From Comamonadaceae bacterium (lineage in GTDB: Bacteria > Pseudomonadota > Gammaproteobacteria > Burkholderiales > Burkholderiaceae_C): a DNA stretch of 6,969 bases. The stretch covers positions 1-6,969 of the forward strand of contig CANCCF010000209.1 in the NCBI GenBank assembly GCA_947374485.1, written 5' to 3'. This document shows, piece by piece, positions 5,106 through 6,969 of this stretch; within the stretch, counting starts at the first letter, position 1; the number at the start of each line of letters is the position of its first letter. A program made the position numbers and the translations under genes. The notes below the pieces were generated by a model, which saw only the letters and a program-made list of their open reading frames with translations, made no database searches and was not told where the DNA came from.

Positions 5106-6350
5106 ATGAAAATTGCGGTCATAGGCGCCGGTATCGTCGGCATTTGCACAGCCTACGAACTGGCATTGGACGGTCATGCCGTGTCCGTTTTTGAGCGCCA
5201 CGCAGCGGTGGCCGAAGAAGCCAGCTTTGCCTGCGCCGGGCACCAGTCGGCCAGCCTGGCACACCCCCTTGCATTCCCCGCCTGGCCACAGGCCTCGCGC
5301 CTGCGTGCCTTGCTCCAGCCCTCGGGCATTGCGCTGGGTCGGGGCACCACGCTGGCCGAACTGCGCTGGCTGGGTGGCTGGAAGATGCGGTCGCTGGGCT
5401 TTGTGGAACGCTTCTCTGCTGCGCAAAAACTGGTGGCCTACAGCCTGGAGCGGCAACAGGCCTTGGCCACGCAGGCGTCGCTGGCCTTTGAGCAGGCCCA
5501 GGGGCCCTTGTTGTTGTTGCGCTCCGAAGCTGCGCTGCAGGCCTACCAGCCGACCTTGGCCGCCCTGGCAGAACTGGGCGTGGTAGCCAAAGTCTTGAGC
5601 CCGGAAGAAGCGCGCAAGCTCGAGCCCGCTCTGGGCGCGGAGCTGGCCTTGCATGCGGCCGTGTGCTTCCCGAACGACGGCATTGGCAACTGCCGCCAAT
5701 TCGCCCACGCGCTCAAAGACCGCGCCGTGGACCTGGGGGTGGCCTTTCATTTCGCCACACCGGTGACAGCCCTCTCGCACAACCCGCACACCACGGTCCA
5801 CACCGCAAATCAGGCGCCACAAAGCTTTGAGCAGGTTGTGGTGTGTGCCGCAGGCGGTGCAGCTGCCCTGCTGGCGCAGGGTGCCAATGCAGTCCCACTG
5901 ACGCGGGTGTGGAGCTATTCGCTGAGCGCGCAAATCCGAGAGCCACTCAACGCGCCGCGCAGCGCCGTGATCGATGGCCACAGCCAACTCGGCATCAGCC
6001 GCCTGGGCGCGCGCATACGGGTGTCGGGTGGTGCCGAGCTGGGCGGCACACCGCACGGTCGGCCCGAGGCTTCGACGCGTGCGCTTTATCTGGCCTTGCA
6101 AAGCCACTTTCCGGGTGCCGCAGATTTCAGCCGGAGCATGCAGCTCTGGAAGGGCGCCAGCCTGTTTTCACCGGATGCCCTTCCACTGCTGGGCAAAAGC
6201 GCACAGCCCGGCATCTGGCTCAACCTGGGCCATGGCCACAGCGGTTGGAGCATGGCCTGCGGTGCGGCGCGCCTGCTGGCCAACCAGATCGCCGGGCGCC
6301 CGTCTGACGTGGATGCAACGCTTGTGCAACCCACGCGCTTCAAAACCTGA
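5106..6350 (+). CDS. FAD-dependent oxidoreductase, DAO/D-amino-acid dehydrogenase (DadA-like) family
   Basis: This is a flavoprotein of the DAO superfamily, closest in layout to the DadA catalytic subunit, which oxidises D-amino acids to 2-oxo acids and passes electrons to the respiratory chain. Of its 414 residues, IAVIGAGIVG (3-12) is the Rossmann GxGxxG, with E30 as the expected ribose-binding acid. EEASFACAGHQSAS (37-50) parallels the SFANAG flavin region of DadA. NDGIGNCRQFA lies around 190-199. VVVCAAGG (244-251) is the second FAD strand. LNLGHGHSGWSMACG (373-387) is the DadA-type C-terminal FAD motif. The block from W348 to P360 corresponds to the usual W-x-G-L-R-P...P-D-G-x-P, but serine (S352) replaces the arginine, so the substrate may not be a standard D-amino acid. 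I choose ATG 5106 because the Rossmann motif begins at once; the frame is open back to 4986, but those 40 residues are not family-like. Its ribosome-binding site (AGG) is weak. It is transcribed away from rpsB. Family is secure, substrate unknown. Confidence 0.9.
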   Translation: MKIAVIGAGIVGICTAYELALDGHAVSVFERHAAVAEEASFACAGHQSASLAHPLAFPAWPQASRLRALLQPSGIALGRGTTLAELRWLGGWKMRSLGFVERFSAAQKLVAYSLERQQALATQASLAFEQAQGPLLLLRSEAALQAYQPTLAALAELGVVAKVLSPEEARKLEPALGAELALHAAVCFPNDGIGNCRQFAHALKDRAVDLGVAFHFATPVTALSHNPHTTVHTANQAPQSFEQVVVCAAGGAAALLAQGANAVPLTRVWSYSLSAQIREPLNAPRSAVIDGHSQLGISRLGARIRVSGGAELGGTPHGRPEASTRALYLALQSHFPGAADFSRSMQLWKGASLFSPDALPLLGKSAQPGIWLNLGHGHSGWSMACGAARLLANQIAGRPSDVDATLVQPTRFKT

Positions 6351-6380
6351 ATTTCACTAGGTGCGCCAGCTTGCAGCTGA

Positions 6381-6386
6381 CACAAT
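6381..6386 (+). promoter_or_regulatory. Weak candidate -10 element for the HDOD gene
   Basis: CACAAT matches four of six bases of TATAAT and lies 24 nt before the ATG at 6411. The -35 position (about 6358-6363) is poor. If it is real, the 5' leader would be only about 18 nt. The rest of the 60-nt gap after the oxidoreductase shows no T-run terminator, so read-through from that gene is equally possible. Confidence 0.25.
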
Positions 6387-6410
6387 CAGTTCAACACCCT
6401 TGCCCCCTCC

Positions 6411-6969
6411 ATGAGCCCTGAACTTTCCCAAAAACTGGCCGCTGCCGTGGACCGCATGCCGGCCTTTCCAAAAAGTGTGCAGCGCATTCTGGAACTCACC
6501 CGCGATGTGAACAGCACGCCCAAGGATCTGGTCGATGTGATCGACAAAGACCCGGTGGTGACGGTGAAAATTCTCAAGGTCGTCAACTCGGCCTACTACA
6601 GCCTGCCCAAGCAAATCACCTCCATCGGCCACGCCGTGGTGTACCTGGGTTTCAACACCATCAAGAACCTGGCGCTCAGCATTGCCGCCATCGGCATGCT
6701 GCCCAAAGACAACCCCTCGGGCTTCGATGTGCAGCAGTACCTGCTGCACTCGCTGGCCACTGCAGGCCTGGCCAAACAGCTGGCGCTGCGGGTGGATAAC
6801 GCCGACCCCATGGACTGCTTCATTGGCGGCCTGCTGCACGACTTCGGCAAGGTGGTGTTCGCCCAATTCATGCCCAACGAATTCAAGGCTGCCTTGCAGG
6901 AAAGCCAAGCCGGCGGGACCTCACTGCATCTGGCCTTGCAAAAGCACATTGGTGCAGACCACTTTGTGG
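6411..6969 (+). CDS. HDOD-domain signalling protein, N-terminal part
   Basis: HDOD proteins are non-GGDEF relatives of HD phosphohydrolases that act in bacterial regulation, often linked to c-di-GMP, motility or stress; most have no proven activity. The first 186 codons are present and the gene runs off the right edge. The N-terminus has the usual HDOD opening (MPAFPKSVQRILELTRD, residues 16-32). DLVDVIDKDPVVTVKILKVVNS (39-60), YYSLPKQITSIGHAVVYLG (62-80) and GGLLHDFGK (139-147) follow. The histidines expected in an HD core are visible at H113, H143 (followed by D144) and H184. ATG 6411 is the first start after an in-frame stop at 6378-6380. It has no Shine-Dalgarno and follows a pyrimidine-rich stretch. 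Whether another domain follows the HDOD module cannot be seen. It lies 60 nt after the oxidoreductase on the same strand, with no obvious shared function. Confidence 0.9.
   Translation, partial: MSPELSQKLAAAVDRMPAFPKSVQRILELTRDVNSTPKDLVDVIDKDPVVTVKILKVVNSAYYSLPKQITSIGHAVVYLGFNTIKNLALSIAAIGMLPKDNPSGFDVQQYLLHSLATAGLAKQLALRVDNADPMDCFIGGLLHDFGKVVFAQFMPNEFKAALQESQAGGTSLHLALQKHIGADHFV

Noticed and set aside
5001..6107. 368-codon minus-strand frame opposite the oxidoreductase
   Set aside because: It is Arg/Gly/Gln-rich and lies opposite a gene with clear FAD motifs; it would also cross the proposed rpsB promoter.
6367..6379. CAGCT-TGC-AGCTG hairpin after the oxidoreductase gene as a terminator
   Set aside because: The stem is only 5 bp and no T run follows, so it does not qualify as an intrinsic terminator.
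6357..6908. 183-codon minus-strand frame at the right end
   Set aside because: It is the complement of the HDOD gene, whose plus-strand frame is open from 6411 to the window edge and has family motifs.

Overview
The window looks like the chromosome of a GC-rich betaproteobacterium in the order Burkholderiales, most likely Comamonadaceae. This rests on the gene order and on the character of the EF-Ts, RRF and S2 proteins, read by eye without a database search. It is a conserved housekeeping region. I see no insertion sequence, phage gene, CRISPR array, tRNA, rRNA, toxin-antitoxin pair or defence gene, and I do not think it hides an undescribed multigene system. The points worth a second look are local: leader and intercistronic RNA signals around rpsB-tsf, and an unusual residue in a DadA-like oxidoreductase.

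Minus strand, 4881 down to 1: rpsB (ribosomal protein S2), tsf (EF-Ts), pyrH (UMP kinase), frr (ribosome recycling factor), uppS (undecaprenyl diphosphate synthase), cdsA (CDP-diglyceride synthase), then the first 37 codons of dxr (DXP reductoisomerase), cut by the left edge. This is the classic proteobacterial order joining translation factors to nucleotide, isoprenoid and phospholipid synthesis. Gaps are 88 nt (rpsB-tsf), 44 (tsf-pyrH), 45 (pyrH-frr), 29 (frr-uppS) and 10 (uppS-cdsA), followed by a 4-nt overlap (cdsA-dxr). The close packing suggests one or a few polycistronic mRNAs. The largest gap holds an intrinsic terminator that probably thins transcription after rpsB. The products connect: Dxr starts MEP-pathway isoprenoid synthesis, whose C5 units UppS extends to the C55 lipid carrier for peptidoglycan; CdsA makes CDP-diacylglycerol using CTP, whose precursor pool depends on PyrH.

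4882-5105: a 224-nt divergent intergenic region. It holds the rpsB ribosome-binding site, an AU-rich hairpin in the presumed rpsB leader and an extended -10 promoter candidate for rpsB. I found no convincing promoter for the rightward gene.

Plus strand, 5106-6969: a FAD-dependent oxidoreductase of the DAO/DadA family (414 aa), a 60-nt gap without an obvious terminator, then the first 186 codons of an HDOD-domain protein that runs off the right edge. These two genes have no evident functional tie to the leftward cluster.
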